Shown piece after piece: positions 41,839-51,200 of a DNA stretch of 52,116 bases. The translations under genes and the position numbers were made by a program. Every line of letters begins with the position of its first letter. The first letter of the stretch is position 1. The DNA comes from Streptomyces toxytricini (GTDB lineage: Bacteria > Actinomycetota > Actinomycetes > Streptomycetales > Streptomycetaceae), in assembly GCF_014649915.1 (NCBI RefSeq), contig NZ_BMTY01000025.1:1-52116 (forward strand), written 5' to 3'. A model generated the notes under the pieces. It was not told the DNA's origin. It searched no databases and worked only from the letters and a program-made list of their open reading frames with translations.

Positions 41839-43389
41839 TCACAGGGTGTCGGGGTCCTTCCGCTCCAGCGGCTCCAGCGCCGGCCCCTGGAGCACCGTCC
41901 CGTCGACCGCGAAGCGGGAGCCGTGGCAGGGGCACTCCCAGGTGCGCTCGGCGTTGTTGAAGCCGACCAGGCAGCCCATGTGGGTGCACACCGCCGACAC
42001 GGCGTGCAGCCGGCCCCCGTCGTCCCGGTGGACGGCGTACGGCCGGCCGCCGGACCGCACGACGGTGCCCTCGCCGGGCGCCAGCTCGGCGACGGGGCCG
42101 CGGCTGCCCTCGCCGAGGCTCCGCAGCCTGTCCTGCACCAGGTGCCGTCCCACCTCCCACTGCGCCTTCAGGTAGGCGGGGGCCTCGCGGACCACCGGGC
42201 CGATCCGGCCGGGATCGTAGAGCCCCGCCCACGGTTCGGGCGCGCCGGCGACGATCGAGGCGATGAGCCGTCCGGCGAGGACGCCGCCGGTCATGCCCCA
42301 GCCGCCGAAGCCGGTGGCCACGTACACCCGCTCGCCCGCCGCGGGCAGCGGCCCGATCAGCGGCACCGTGTCGGTCGGTGTGTTGTCCTGCGCCGCCCAG
42401 CGGTGGGTGACCTCCAGGCCGGGGAAGCGGTCCGCCGCCCAGGACGCGAGCCGCCGGTAGCGCTCGCCGACGTCCGCCTCCGAGCCCGGGGTGAAGGCCT
42501 CGCCGGTGACGATGAGCAGCCGCTCGCCGTCCCGGCCGGACGGCGCCGTCCGCACGGAGCGGGTGCCGCCCTCCCGGGTGATGTACATCCCCTGCGGGTC
42601 CGCTCCGGCGGGCACGGTGCCCGCGACGACGAGGTCGCGGTGCTGGTCGAGCCGGGTGGCCAGCAGCGCGTGGTCGAACAGCGGGTGGTGCGCGGCGACG
42701 ACGACCGTGTCGGCGGTGACGGTCGCCCCCGAATCCGTGGCCAGGTGGTGCGGCGTCCCCCTGCCGAGCCCGGTGACCCGGGTGTTCTCGAAGATGCGGC
42801 CGCCGTGCGCCGCCAGGTCCTCGGCCAGCCCCCGCAGGTACGCGAGAGGGTGGAACTGGGCCTGCCCGGCGGCCCGCACCGCCCCCGCCACCGGGTACGG
42901 CAGCCCGGTCTCCGTCACGAACGACACGTCCAGGCCGGCCGCGCGGGCCGCATCCGCCTCGGCCCGCAGCTCCGCCACGCCCTCCTCCTCCGTGCAGTAG
43001 GTGTACGCGGCACGGTCTTCGAGGGAGCAGTCGATGCCCAGCGCGGCGGCCGTCTCCCGTACGTGCGCCAAGGCGGCGCTGTGGGACCGGGCGTACAGGG
43101 CGGCGGCCTCTTCGCCGCGGCTGTCCAGCAGCTTCCCGTAGACCGACGGGTGCAGGGCGGTGAGCTTGCCGGTGGTGTGCCCCGTCACCCCGCCTGCGGT
43201 CCGCAGCGCCTCCAGCACCACCACGCGGTGCCCGGTGCGGGCCAGCTCCCATGCCGTGCTCAGCCCGGCGATGCCGCTGCCGATGACGGCCACGTCCGTC
43301 TCCACCCTCCCCTCGAGGGCGGGGCGCGGCGGCAGCGGCGCGGTCTGCGTCCAGTACGAGGCCCATTCCGGAGCGGAGTCAGCGTTCAT
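41839..43389 (-). CDS. FAD-dependent oxidoreductase (DAO fold) with C-terminal Rieske domain
   Basis: 516 aa from ATG 43389; no strong RBS. N-terminal DAO-type FAD motif VAVIGSGIAGLSTAWELARTGHRVVVLEA (about 32-60). C-terminal domain from about 420 contains a Rieske site CTHMGCLVGF..CPCHGSRF, with VDGTVLQGPALEPL after it. This FAD-plus-Rieske layout occurs in actinobacteria and cyanobacteria (glycine-oxidase-like/Rieske fusions). The electron path is probably internal. It has its own minus-strand promoter and converges with the desaturase-like gene. Substrate unknown. Confidence 0.85.
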   Translation of the reverse strand: MNADSAPEWASYWTQTAPLPPRPALEGRVETDVAVIGSGIAGLSTAWELARTGHRVVVLEALRTAGGVTGHTTGKLTALHPSVYGKLLDSRGEEAAALYARSHSAALAHVRETAAALGIDCSLEDRAAYTYCTEEEGVAELRAEADAARAAGLDVSFVTETGLPYPVAGAVRAAGQAQFHPLAYLRGLAEDLAAHGGRIFENTRVTGLGRGTPHHLATDSGATVTADTVVVAAHHPLFDHALLATRLDQHRDLVVAGTVPAGADPQGMYITREGGTRSVRTAPSGRDGERLLIVTGEAFTPGSEADVGERYRRLASWAADRFPGLEVTHRWAAQDNTPTDTVPLIGPLPAAGERVYVATGFGGWGMTGGVLAGRLIASIVAGAPEPWAGLYDPGRIGPVVREAPAYLKAQWEVGRHLVQDRLRSLGEGSRGPVAELAPGEGTVVRSGGRPYAVHRDDGGRLHAVSAVCTHMGCLVGFNNAERTWECPCHGSRFAVDGTVLQGPALEPLERKDPDTL

Positions 43390-43479
43390 GCGCGGCGGCT
43401 GCCCCGGAACGGCCGCCGCAATCACCCCCGTCCCCGCCGGCCGGGGGTTGCACCGGGCGCGGGTGGGCAGCCGCCGACC

Positions 43480-44889
43480 ATGAGCACCACGGAACCCGCG
43501 GACGCCGCGGCGGCCGGCCCGGCCGGGGACGGCCCGCCCGGACCGGCTGACCTGGAGGCCCTCGCCGCCTGGGTGGCCGTCCCGTCCGTGTCGTCGGACC
43601 CCGGCCGCGCCGGGGACGTACGCCGGTCCGCGCGCCTCCTGGCCGAGGAGATGCGCCGGGCGGGCGCGCCCCGGGCGGAGGTCTGGGAGACGCCCGGCCT
43701 GCCCGCCGTCTTCGGGCGCTGGCCGGCAGCCGACCGGCGGGCGCCCCGCCTGCTCGTCTACAGCCACCACGACGTCCACGCCGCCGACCCCGCCGAGTGG
43801 CGCACCACGCGGCCGTTCACGCCGCTGCTCCGCGACGGGCGCCTCCACGGGCGCGGGGCGTCCGACGCGAAGGGCCAGGTCATGGCCCACCTGTGGGCGC
43901 TCCGCGCGCACACGGCCGGCCGGTCCGCCCCGGCCGTGTCGGTGGCGTACCTGGTGGAGGGCGAGGAGGAGGTCGGCTCCGGGCACATGGCCGACCTGCT
44001 GTCCGAACACGCCGACGACCTCGCCGCCGACGTCGTGATGGTCTCGGACACCATGCTGTGGTCCCCGACCGTGCCGGCGGTCTGCGCCGCCGTCCGCGGA
44101 TCGGTCACCGCCACCCTCACCGTCCGCGGCGCCGACCGCGACCTGCACAGCGGGGCGGTCTCCGGCGCCGCCGCCAACGCGCCCGTCGAGCTGTGCCGCC
44201 TGCTCGCACAGCTCCGGGACGACTCCGGCCGGGTCGCCCTGCCCGGCTTCCACGACGACGTCGCCGCCCCCGGCCCGGCCCTGCGCGCCTCCCTCGACGC
44301 CCTGCCCTTCGACCCCGGCGACTGGCTCGCCCGCACCGGCACCTTCACCGCCGACGGCGAGGACGGCTTCGCCGTGCCCGAGCGCCTGTGGACCCGGCCC
44401 GCCTTCGAGGTCGCCCGCCTCACCGCCGGCCGCACCGACACGCCGGCGCTCGGCCTCATCCCGGCCGAGGCCTCCGCCGACCTGCTGTTCCGGCTCGTCC
44501 CCGACCAGCGCGCCGACCGCGTCGAGGACCTGCTCCGCAGCTGGCTGGCCGACCGGCGGCGGCCCGGCTACCGCTACGACCTGGAGATCGCCGACACCAA
44601 CTCAGACCCCTACCGCACCCCCGAGGACCATCCGGCGCTCGCCGTCCTCGACCGCGCCGTCGGCCGCGCCTACGGGGCCCCCGCCCTTCGCGTCGGCAAC
44701 GGCGGCGCGGCCCCGGCCGCCCAACTCGCGCGCGCCTGCGACGCCCCTGTGCTCTTCTTCGGTACCGGACTGCCCGGCGACGGCTGGCACGGCCGCGACG
44801 AGCACGCCGACGTCCGCGCCCTCCGGCTCGGCGTCCGGGCTCTGAGAGCCTTCCTCGAGGAACTTCCGTCCGCGCTGCGGCGCACCTGA
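43480..44889 (+). CDS. M20 family metallopeptidase (dipeptidase/carboxypeptidase type)
   Basis: 469 aa from ATG 43480. Metal-site pattern: SHHDVH (residues 95-100), the bridging Asp in RGASDAKG (about 126-133), the Glu pair EGEEEVGS, VMVSDTMLW and a late His in WHGRDEHADV. The dimerisation (lid) domain lies between about 220 and 350. No signal peptide, so cytosolic. Acts on small peptides or N-acyl amino acids. Its 3' neighbour, convergent, is a PGM1-type peptide ligase. Confidence 0.88.
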   Translation: MSTTEPADAAAAGPAGDGPPGPADLEALAAWVAVPSVSSDPGRAGDVRRSARLLAEEMRRAGAPRAEVWETPGLPAVFGRWPAADRRAPRLLVYSHHDVHAADPAEWRTTRPFTPLLRDGRLHGRGASDAKGQVMAHLWALRAHTAGRSAPAVSVAYLVEGEEEVGSGHMADLLSEHADDLAADVVMVSDTMLWSPTVPAVCAAVRGSVTATLTVRGADRDLHSGAVSGAAANAPVELCRLLAQLRDDSGRVALPGFHDDVAAPGPALRASLDALPFDPGDWLARTGTFTADGEDGFAVPERLWTRPAFEVARLTAGRTDTPALGLIPAEASADLLFRLVPDQRADRVEDLLRSWLADRRRPGYRYDLEIADTNSDPYRTPEDHPALAVLDRAVGRAYGAPALRVGNGGAAPAAQLARACDAPVLFFGTGLPGDGWHGRDEHADVRALRLGVRALRAFLEELPSALRRT

Positions 44890-45029
44890 GGCCGCACCGG
44901 CCGCAGGGCCCGTCCGCCGGATCGCGGCCGGGGCCGCGGCGTCCGACACGGCACCTCGCCGCGTTCACGGGCCGCCCCAGGCGCCGCGGCCCTCCGACCC
45001 TGATCCGCCGGACAGGCCCGGGCCGCCCG

Positions 45030-46319
45030 TCACGCCGCGGGCGCCCAGGCGGCGTGCAGCCGCTCCTCGTACCCCAGCGCCCCGGCGAGGTCCGCGGCGA
45101 GCACCGCATAGCGCCAGGCGGACCCCTCCGCCGGCGCCCCCGCGTACAGCACGACCCCCTCGCAGCGTGCCGGGTCGTACGCGAGCCCCTCCGCCCGGAG
45201 CCGGGCCGCCGCCGCACCGAAGCGGAGGCCGGGCTCCGCCCGCACCCGGCCCGTCGCCCAGGCCCGCTTCCCGCACCCGCCCGCCGCGGCGAGGCGCGCC
45301 GCCATCGCCTGCGGCGTCGTCGTCGCGGTCCGCCGGACGTTGCTCTCCCCGGCGTACGGCACGCCGTCCGCCGACACCATCGCGTCCAGGCCGAACGGCC
45401 CGGCGTACCCGCGCTCGGCGAGGTAGCGGCCCAGCGCCCCGCCCCACTCCTCCAGCACCGCCGCCAGGCCGGCGGACGCCTCCGGCAGCGGCGCCGCATA
45501 GCCCGCGAACGCGCCCTCCACGGTGCGCATCTCACCCGTGAACAGGGTGCGCGGCCCGTCCGGGCCGGTCTCCATCTGGACGCTCACCGAGCGGGCCGCG
45601 TCGATCCGCTCCTCGACGACCCACAGCCCCCGCTCCCCGCCGACCGCGGCCAGGCCGCGCGCCGCCCACGGCACGGCCGCCGCGGACAGGAAGAGCATGC
45701 CGTGGCCGCCGGCCGACCGGTCGGGCTTGACGACCACCTCCCCGTGCGCCCGCAGCATCTCCGCCACCGCCGCGGCCACCCCGGCGCGCCGGCACACCCG
45801 GCCGTCCGGCATCCGCATCCCCAGCTCGCGGCCCGCCTCCCGGAACCCGGCCTTCGTGTTGAGCAGCCTCGTCACCTCGAGCGCCGCCTCGGCGTCGTCC
45901 GCCGTCGCGTACGGGTGCACTGGCACCCCCAGCCCGCGCGCCAGGGCCACCGCGGAGGCGTCAAGCGCGGTCGGCAGGACCGCCGCCGGCGGCCGCGCGC
46001 CCGCCGCCCCGCGGACCGCCGCGACGGCCGGATGCGGCCCGGACCGCGCGGCCGCCGCCCCGAAGGCCCCCGGATCGGCGACCACGCCCAGCGACGCCCG
46101 GGGGACGCCCGTCAGGGCGCAGGCGTACGCGAGGAACTCCTCGCCGATCTCCACCGGGGACACCAGCACGTCCCCGGGACGAAGCAGCCACACCTCGCGC
46201 GGGGCCTGCTCCGCCCAGGCGCGCAGCGCCCCGCCCTCGGCCAGGTCGACCGCCAGGTCGGAGACGAGGTTCGCGTAGTGCACCAAGGGGCCGGTCACCG
46301 CGCGCCGCCCGCCGGACAC
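45030..46319 (-). CDS. PGM1-like ATP-grasp peptide ligase
   Basis: 429 aa from GTG 46319 (GTG 46298 is an alternative; neither has a strong RBS). A pre-ATP-grasp domain of about 170 residues (VHYANLVSDLAVDLAEGG, LLRPGDVLVSPVEIGEEF) precedes the ATP-grasp core with the Lys strand VVVKPDRSAGGHGMLFL, EERIDAARSVSVQME and a late Glu/Asn pair ESNVRR. This domain order is that of the PGM1 family, which joins an amino-acid starter to a ribosomal peptide in pheganomycin and related products. No precursor peptide gene was found around it, and the gene stands alone. ATP-grasp fold sure, PGM1 subclass likely. Confidence 0.72.
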   Translation of the reverse strand: MSGGRRAVTGPLVHYANLVSDLAVDLAEGGALRAWAEQAPREVWLLRPGDVLVSPVEIGEEFLAYACALTGVPRASLGVVADPGAFGAAAARSGPHPAVAAVRGAAGARPPAAVLPTALDASAVALARGLGVPVHPYATADDAEAALEVTRLLNTKAGFREAGRELGMRMPDGRVCRRAGVAAAVAEMLRAHGEVVVKPDRSAGGHGMLFLSAAAVPWAARGLAAVGGERGLWVVEERIDAARSVSVQMETGPDGPRTLFTGEMRTVEGAFAGYAAPLPEASAGLAAVLEEWGGALGRYLAERGYAGPFGLDAMVSADGVPYAGESNVRRTATTTPQAMAARLAAAGGCGKRAWATGRVRAEPGLRFGAAAARLRAEGLAYDPARCEGVVLYAGAPAEGSAWRYAVLAADLAGALGYEERLHAAWAPAA

Positions 46320-46359
46320 GGCCCCGGCCGAGGACTCCGCGGCGCGGCGGGGGCCGCCC

Positions 46360-47169
46360 TCACGAGTCCTGCCCGGCGGAGCCGGGCTCGGCCATCCGGC
46401 GGTGCATCTGCGCCTTGACGGAGTCGGGCAGCACCTTGTTGGCGAGGGCCTGCGCCTTGGTCTTCGCGGAGCCGGCGACGACCTTGTCCTTGCCCGCGAA
46501 GAGCGCGTCCAGGCCCTGCCGGGCCACCTGGGCGGCGTCGTCGTCGTCCTTGTCCTGCCGGCCGACCGCCGTGTCCTCCATGCCGGCGCGGCGGAAGAAA
46601 TCGGTCTCGGTCGGGCCCGGCATCAGCGAGGTCAGGGTGACGCCCGTGTCGGCGAGTTCGTTCTGGAGCGCCTCGGTGAAGGACTGCAGGAACGACTTCG
46701 AGGCGTTGTACACGGCCTGGAACGAGCCGGGCATCGTGGCGGCGATGGACGAGGTCACCAGGACGCGGCCCCCGCCGCGGGCCTCCATGTCCCGCAGGGC
46801 CCGCTTGGCGAGGTGCACCGTCGACCGCACGTTGAGGTCGATGATCTCCAACTCGTCCGCGAGGTCGTTGCCGGTGAAGGCGCCGCCCTGCCCGACCCCC
46901 GCGTTCAGGACGACGACGTCCAGCGGGCGGCCGGAGGCGGTGGCCCTCTCGTAGAGCCCGTCGGTCTGTTCGGGGGAGCGCAGGTCGGCCACGACCGCCT
47001 CCACCTCCGTGCCCGCCGCGCGGACCTCCCGAGCCGCCTCCAGGAGCCGGGACTCGTCCTCGGCGTTGACGACGAGGTCGTAGCCCCGCTCGGCGAGCTG
47101 CCTGGCGAGTTCGAGGCCGATGCCGCTCGACGCGCCCGTGACGAGGGCGAAATGCCTGGCGTCGGTCAT
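46360..47169 (-). CDS. Short-chain dehydrogenase
   Basis: 269 aa from ATG 47169. Classical SDR: TGASSGIGLELAR, D-x4 adenine-ring region VVADLRS, NAG in VVLNAGVG, active Ser in VTSSIAA and Y-x3-K in AVYNASKSF. C-terminal tail Lys-rich (AKTKAQALANKVLPDSVKAQ). NAD(P)-dependent oxidoreductase of unknown substrate. The divergent promoter region carries a tandem repeat. Confidence 0.88.
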   Translation of the reverse strand: MTDARHFALVTGASSGIGLELARQLAERGYDLVVNAEDESRLLEAAREVRAAGTEVEAVVADLRSPEQTDGLYERATASGRPLDVVVLNAGVGQGGAFTGNDLADELEIIDLNVRSTVHLAKRALRDMEARGGGRVLVTSSIAATMPGSFQAVYNASKSFLQSFTEALQNELADTGVTLTSLMPGPTETDFFRRAGMEDTAVGRQDKDDDDAAQVARQGLDALFAGKDKVVAGSAKTKAQALANKVLPDSVKAQMHRRMAEPGSAGQDS

Positions 47170-47199
47170 CCGGAACACCGCCTCTGCATCCGTGGGACT

Positions 47200-47221
47200 G
47201 TTTGCTCCGCGTTTGCCCCGC
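47200..47221. repeat. Tandem 11-base repeat in the divergent SDR/RNA-ligase promoter region
   Basis: GTTTGCTCCGC (47200-47210) followed directly by GTTTGCCCCGC (47211-47221), one mismatch. Possible binding site for a regulator in the roughly 155-base divergent gap. Confidence 0.5.
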
Positions 47222-47324
47222 AATGCCGGGCCGATGCCGCGCTGGCGGCCGAATCAGGCATGCGCCCGGCCGTCGCGGACGGGGGCGGGCTGCGGGGCCG
47301 GGCGGCACGGGCCATGATGGCGGC

Positions 47325-47957
47325 GTGCCCGTCCACCGGAGCCCCGTCCCCCGGCGCCCCGTCCCGGCGGCCGCACCCGGCCGCCTCACCTCCGCGCCCA
47401 CCCCGCGCACCGCCGTGGCGTGGCTGCCCCCGGCCGCCCTCTGGCCGGCCATCCAGGCCGTTCGCGCGGAGCACGACCCGCAGATCCGCCGCTGGCCGCC
47501 GCACGTGAACCTGCTCTTCGGCTTCGTCCCCGAGGAGGACTTCCCCGCGGCCCTGCCGCTGCTCGCCGCCGCAGCCGCCGACTGCGAGCCGTTCGACGCC
47601 CGGCTCTCCGGAGTCCGCTCTTTCCGGCACCGCGCGTACTCCACCGTGTGGCTCGACCCGGCCGCGGCCGGCACAGCGCCCTGGACCCGGCTCCGGGCCG
47701 CACTGGCGGAGCCGTTCCCCGCCTGCGCGGACCGCTTCCCCCGCTTCACCCCGCACCTGTCGCTCGGCCGCACCCGCTCCCCGCAGTCACTGGCCGCCGA
47801 GTGCGCCGCCCGGATCGGTGTGCTCCACGCCCGCGTGGACGGCATCGCGGTGCTCTCCCGCCGCGGCGACGGCCCGATGCGGACGCGCGCCGTGATCGCC
47901 CTCGGCACCGGCCCCGGTCACGCCGCGCCTGGGCCGGGAGGTCCCGGCCGGCGGTGA
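47325..47957 (+). CDS. 2'-5' RNA ligase/2H phosphodiesterase family protein
   Basis: 210 aa from GTG 47325 (start tentative, no clear RBS). The two 2H motifs are WPPHVNLLFGF (about residue 65) and FTPHLSLGRT (about 143), i.e. HVNL and HLSL, spaced as in LigT-like enzymes. N-terminal Pro/Arg-rich extension, C-terminal Gly/Pro tail. Family enzymes cleave or join 2'-5' phosphodiester or cyclic phosphate ends of RNA. Confidence 0.78.
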   Translation: MPVHRSPVPRRPVPAAAPGRLTSAPTPRTAVAWLPPAALWPAIQAVRAEHDPQIRRWPPHVNLLFGFVPEEDFPAALPLLAAAAADCEPFDARLSGVRSFRHRAYSTVWLDPAAAGTAPWTRLRAALAEPFPACADRFPRFTPHLSLGRTRSPQSLAAECAARIGVLHARVDGIAVLSRRGDGPMRTRAVIALGTGPGHAAPGPGGPGRR

Positions 47958-47968
47958 CCGGCCCGCCG

Positions 47969-48541
47969 TCAGCGCAGGTCGAACCGCATCAGCACGCGCG
48001 GATGTCCGGCCAGGACGGAGGAGGTGTCCGCGCGGTGCACGAACCCGGCACGCTCGAAGTTCTTCCGCAGGCCGGCGTACGCCATCGTCAGATCGACCTT
48101 GGCACCGCCACTGTCCAGAGGGTACGCCTCGACGACCGGAGCGCCCTGCGTACGCGCGAACTCCACCGCCCCCGCGATCAGCGCGTGCGAGACTCCCTGC
48201 CCGCGGTGCCCGGGCCGCACGCGGATGCACCACAGGGACCACACGGGCAGGTCGTCGACGCGCGGGATGGTGCGGCTGCGCGCGAAGGCGGTGTCCGAGC
48301 GCGGCGCCACGGCGGCCCAGCCCACGGGGATGCCGCCGTCGTACGCGAGCACCCCCGGCGGCGGCCCCTTCCGGCAGAGGTCGGACATGTATGCGCCGCG
48401 GGCCGGACCGCGGAGCTCGTTGTTCAGCTTGGACGGGATCCGATAGCTCAGGCACCAGCAGACGTTGGCGCCGGGCGACTTCGGACCGAGCAGCGCCTTC
48501 ACGTCCTCGAACACGGACGCAGGGCGGACATCGATGGCCAT
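47969..48541 (-). CDS. GNAT family N-acetyltransferase
   Basis: 190 aa from ATG 48541. Acetyl-CoA binding motif A is seen in VWSLWCIRVRPGHRGQGVSHALIAGAVEFAR (R/Q-x-x-G-x-G/A), followed by the GAPVVEAYP motif B strand and a C-terminal YAGLRKNFERAGF helix. N-terminal part has LLGPKSPGANVCWCLSYRIP with conserved Cys, common in this actinobacterial subgroup. Substrate unknown. Confidence 0.85.
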   Translation of the reverse strand: MAIDVRPASVFEDVKALLGPKSPGANVCWCLSYRIPSKLNNELRGPARGAYMSDLCRKGPPPGVLAYDGGIPVGWAAVAPRSDTAFARSRTIPRVDDLPVWSLWCIRVRPGHRGQGVSHALIAGAVEFARTQGAPVVEAYPLDSGGAKVDLTMAYAGLRKNFERAGFVHRADTSSVLAGHPRVLMRFDLR

Positions 48542-48666
48542 GTCCCCACCCTGCCACGCCGGTCGGCGCCCGGCACAGGCGGTAAGAGGCCGCGTACCGC
48601 GGGCTGTTAGGTTGGCCGTCCGCCCCGGACGTCCGTCCGGGGACCACGGCGGGGGAGACGCGGGCA

Positions 48667-49338
48667 GTGCGAGGCACAGGGGTGAAGGCGGTCGGAGCGG
48701 CCGTCCTGTTGGCGGGGCTGGCGGCCTGCGGGCCCGCGGAGTCGAAGGGCGCCACCGGGGCGGGGGCTTCGGAGGCCTCCGCGGCGGGGACACCCGCGCC
48801 GACCGCAGGCGCCGCCTCCGCGGCCCCGCCGGCGGGGTCCGTCGGAACGGCCGGCAGCCCGTGCACGCTGCCCGTCGCCTTCGACCTGGCGCGGGACTGG
48901 AAGCCGAAGGCCGTCACGCACGCCGATGACGAGGAGTTCGCCGCACTGTTCAAGCAGGGTGGAACGACCCTGGCATGCGAGATCGACGCCAAGCCGGCCG
49001 GGCACCTCGGCTTCCTGCGCGTCTGGGTCGCCGACGCCCCCGCCGCGGCCGGCGACGCCCGCCGCGTGCTGGAGGCCTTCATGACCGGGGAGAAGGCCAA
49101 GGGCGCACCCGCCTACGCCGACCTGCGGGCCGGCACCGGCGACGGCAGCCTGCCGGCGGTCGAGGCCCGGTACGAGACGGCGCCGCTCGACGAGCCGAAG
49201 AAGGAGCGCGCGGTGGCGGTGGTCACCCCCGGCGGCAAAGCCGTCGTGCTCCAGCTGGGCGGTTTCGACACCGCGGAGCACGACGCGATGCTGCCCGCCT
49301 ACCGGCAGACCCTCCAGTCCCTCCGGCCGACCGGCTGA
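48667..49338 (+). CDS. Putative lipoprotein
   Basis: 223 aa from GTG 48667, RBS GGGGGAGA. Signal peptide VGAAVLLAGLAAC with lipobox Cys at about 21, an Ala/Gly/Thr-rich linker, then a globular domain with two Cys (SPCTLPVAF, TTLACEIDA). Resembles actinobacterial lipoproteins of unknown function. A TAGGTT element (48608-48613) upstream may be its -10, and a 9-bp hairpin (48623-48642) lies in the leader. Confidence 0.75.
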   Translation: MRGTGVKAVGAAVLLAGLAACGPAESKGATGAGASEASAAGTPAPTAGAASAAPPAGSVGTAGSPCTLPVAFDLARDWKPKAVTHADDEEFAALFKQGGTTLACEIDAKPAGHLGFLRVWVADAPAAAGDARRVLEAFMTGEKAKGAPAYADLRAGTGDGSLPAVEARYETAPLDEPKKERAVAVVTPGGKAVVLQLGGFDTAEHDAMLPAYRQTLQSLRPTG

Positions 49339-49368
49339 CCCGCCCCTGCCCGCGCCCGCGAGGCGGCC

Positions 49369-50692
49369 TCAGGACCGCCTGCTTCCCGGGACCTTCCACC
49401 CCAGCAGCCAGGCGCCGACGCTGATGACCAGCATGTTGACGCCGATCTGCGAGGGCAGCGTGCCGAACCCCGTCTGCCGCCGGCCGAGGGCCGGCCGGAG
49501 CCCGTGGAACAGCAGGACGTCGGCCGCGAAGACGGCCGGCAGGACCACGGCCGGGTGCAGGCGGGGCCGCGGCAGGGCCTGGCCGAGCGCCACCAGGGCG
49601 ATGACGGCAGGCCCGGCCGGGCCCAGCCCGTGGGGGAGGTCCGCCAGGCGGTTCCACGGCGGCGTGCCCGTCAGCAGGATCAGCGCGAAGCACCCCGCCA
49701 AGCGGACGAGACGGCCCCGCGCCGCGGGGCCCGGCCCCGTACGGCCGCCGTGGCGCCCGGCGCCGGCTCCGCGCGGCCGGGCCGCGGCGCCGGCACGGCC
49801 GGGGCGCTGCCGCCCCGGCCGAACGGCCCGACGCCCCGGGGCGCCGCCGGCCGCGGCCTCCAGCGCCGCGAGTGCCTCCTCCGCCGTCGCCCGCTGCTCC
49901 GGGTCCTTCGTCGGCAGCGCCCCGAGCGGCGGCGCCGGCGCGCCGGCCCGGACCGGCGGGCGCGGCTCCTCCGCCGCCACCGCGATGCACAGCGCGCTGA
50001 ACGTCTCGGCCGCGAACGGTGCTTGCCCTCGACGGCCGTGTACAGCATCGCCCCGAGGGCCCACAGGTCGTTCGCCGGAGCTGCCGGCCGCCCGAGCAGC
50101 TGCTCGGGCGCCATGGAGGCGGGGGTGCCGGGCACGGCGCCGGTGCGGGTGAGCGCGGTGGTGGCGTCGGCCGCGTGCGCGATGCCGAAGTCCGTGATGA
50201 CGCCCCGGTCCTCCGCGAGCAGCACGTTGTCCGGCTTCAGGTCGCGGTGCACGATGCCGGCGTCGTGGGCGCGGCGCAGCGCCTGGAGGACCGCCCGCCG
50301 GTCGCGGCCGCCCGGGCGACCGGCAGCGGCCCGTCCGCCTTCAGGACCGCGCCGAGGGAGCGGCCGCGCCCGTACTCCGTCACGATCACCGGCGCCCCCG
50401 CATGCTCGACCACGTCGTGCACGGTGACGTTGCCCGGGTGGTCGAGGCGGGCGCCGGCCCGGGCCTCGCGCAGGACGCGCCGTACGAGCAGGTCCCGCTA
50501 GGCCCCGTCCACGCCCGGCGGGAGCAGGAGCTCCTTCACCGCGGCCTCCCGGCCCGGCGTCTCGTCCGGCCCCCGCCACACACGGCCCATGCCGCCCTGC
50601 CCGATCACGTCGAGCAGCCGGTACCGGCCCCCGATCAGCACCCCGCCCCCCACGCTCGCGGGGCCACCCTGGTCGTCGGCTGTGCTCGGCAC
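49369..50692 (-). pseudogene. Broken Ser/Thr protein kinase with C-terminal membrane segments
   Basis: Starting at GTG 50692, the kinase N-lobe is clear: IGQGGMGRVWRG (P-loop) and AAVKEL (catalytic Lys). An in-frame TAG at 50500-50498 interrupts it; the frame then continues (DLLVRRVLREARAG, VIVTEYGRGRSLGAVL). Near 50305-50320 the reading shifts to another frame holding HRDLKPDNVLL, DFGIAHAAD and SMAPEQLLG. Near 50020-50025 it shifts back to a frame with APFAAETFSALCIA, TKDPEQRATAEEALAALEA and then about three hydrophobic segments to TGA 49369. So one nonsense change and two frameshifts. Real decay or sequencing errors cannot be told apart here. Confidence 0.78.
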
Positions 50693-50698
50693 CGCCCC

Positions 50699-51109
50699 TC
50701 ACGGGGTGTCCGGGGTCCTCACCACGCACAGGGCCCAGATGACGGCGCTGTACATGGCGATGGCCACGAGCGACCAGAGCGGGTAGTACGGCAGGGACAG
50801 GAAGTTGACGACGACGAGGATGCCCGCGAGGACGACCCCGCCGATCCGCGCCCACCGCGACGGCTTCATCAGTCCGAGGCCGACGGCGACCGCGAGCAGG
50901 CCGAAGATGAGGTGCAGCCATCCCCAGGCCGTCAGGTCGAACTTGAACATGTAGTTGGGCGTGCTGACGAACACTTCGTTCCGGGCGATGGCCATCAGGC
51001 CGCGGAAGAAGTCGAGGATGCCGAAGACGATCAGCATCACGGACGCGAAGACGACCAGACCGCTCGCGAAGGGGTGGTACCCCTCCCGGCCCGTCTGCGT
51101 GGTTGTCAT
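50699..51109 (-). CDS. DUF7144-like four-helix membrane protein
   Basis: 136 aa from ATG 51109 with GGAG upstream. N-terminal segment REGYHPFASGLVVFASVMLIVFGILDFFRGLMAI is typical of a common actinobacterial membrane family, and four hydrophobic helices are clear, with a WGWLHLIFGLLAVAVGLGL in helix 2. Ends only six bases before the kinase pseudogene start, suggesting a former operon. Function unknown. Confidence 0.72.
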   Translation of the reverse strand: MTTTQTGREGYHPFASGLVVFASVMLIVFGILDFFRGLMAIARNEVFVSTPNYMFKFDLTAWGWLHLIFGLLAVAVGLGLMKPSRWARIGGVVLAGILVVVNFLSLPYYPLWSLVAIAMYSAVIWALCVVRTPDTP

Positions 51110-51200
51110 GGCTTCGACTCCGATCGTGGGCGTTCCCCGAGGTCCCGGCACCCGTGGGAGGTGCCGGATCCGACTGTGCGGTACGGGCGGCCCGGGCGGA

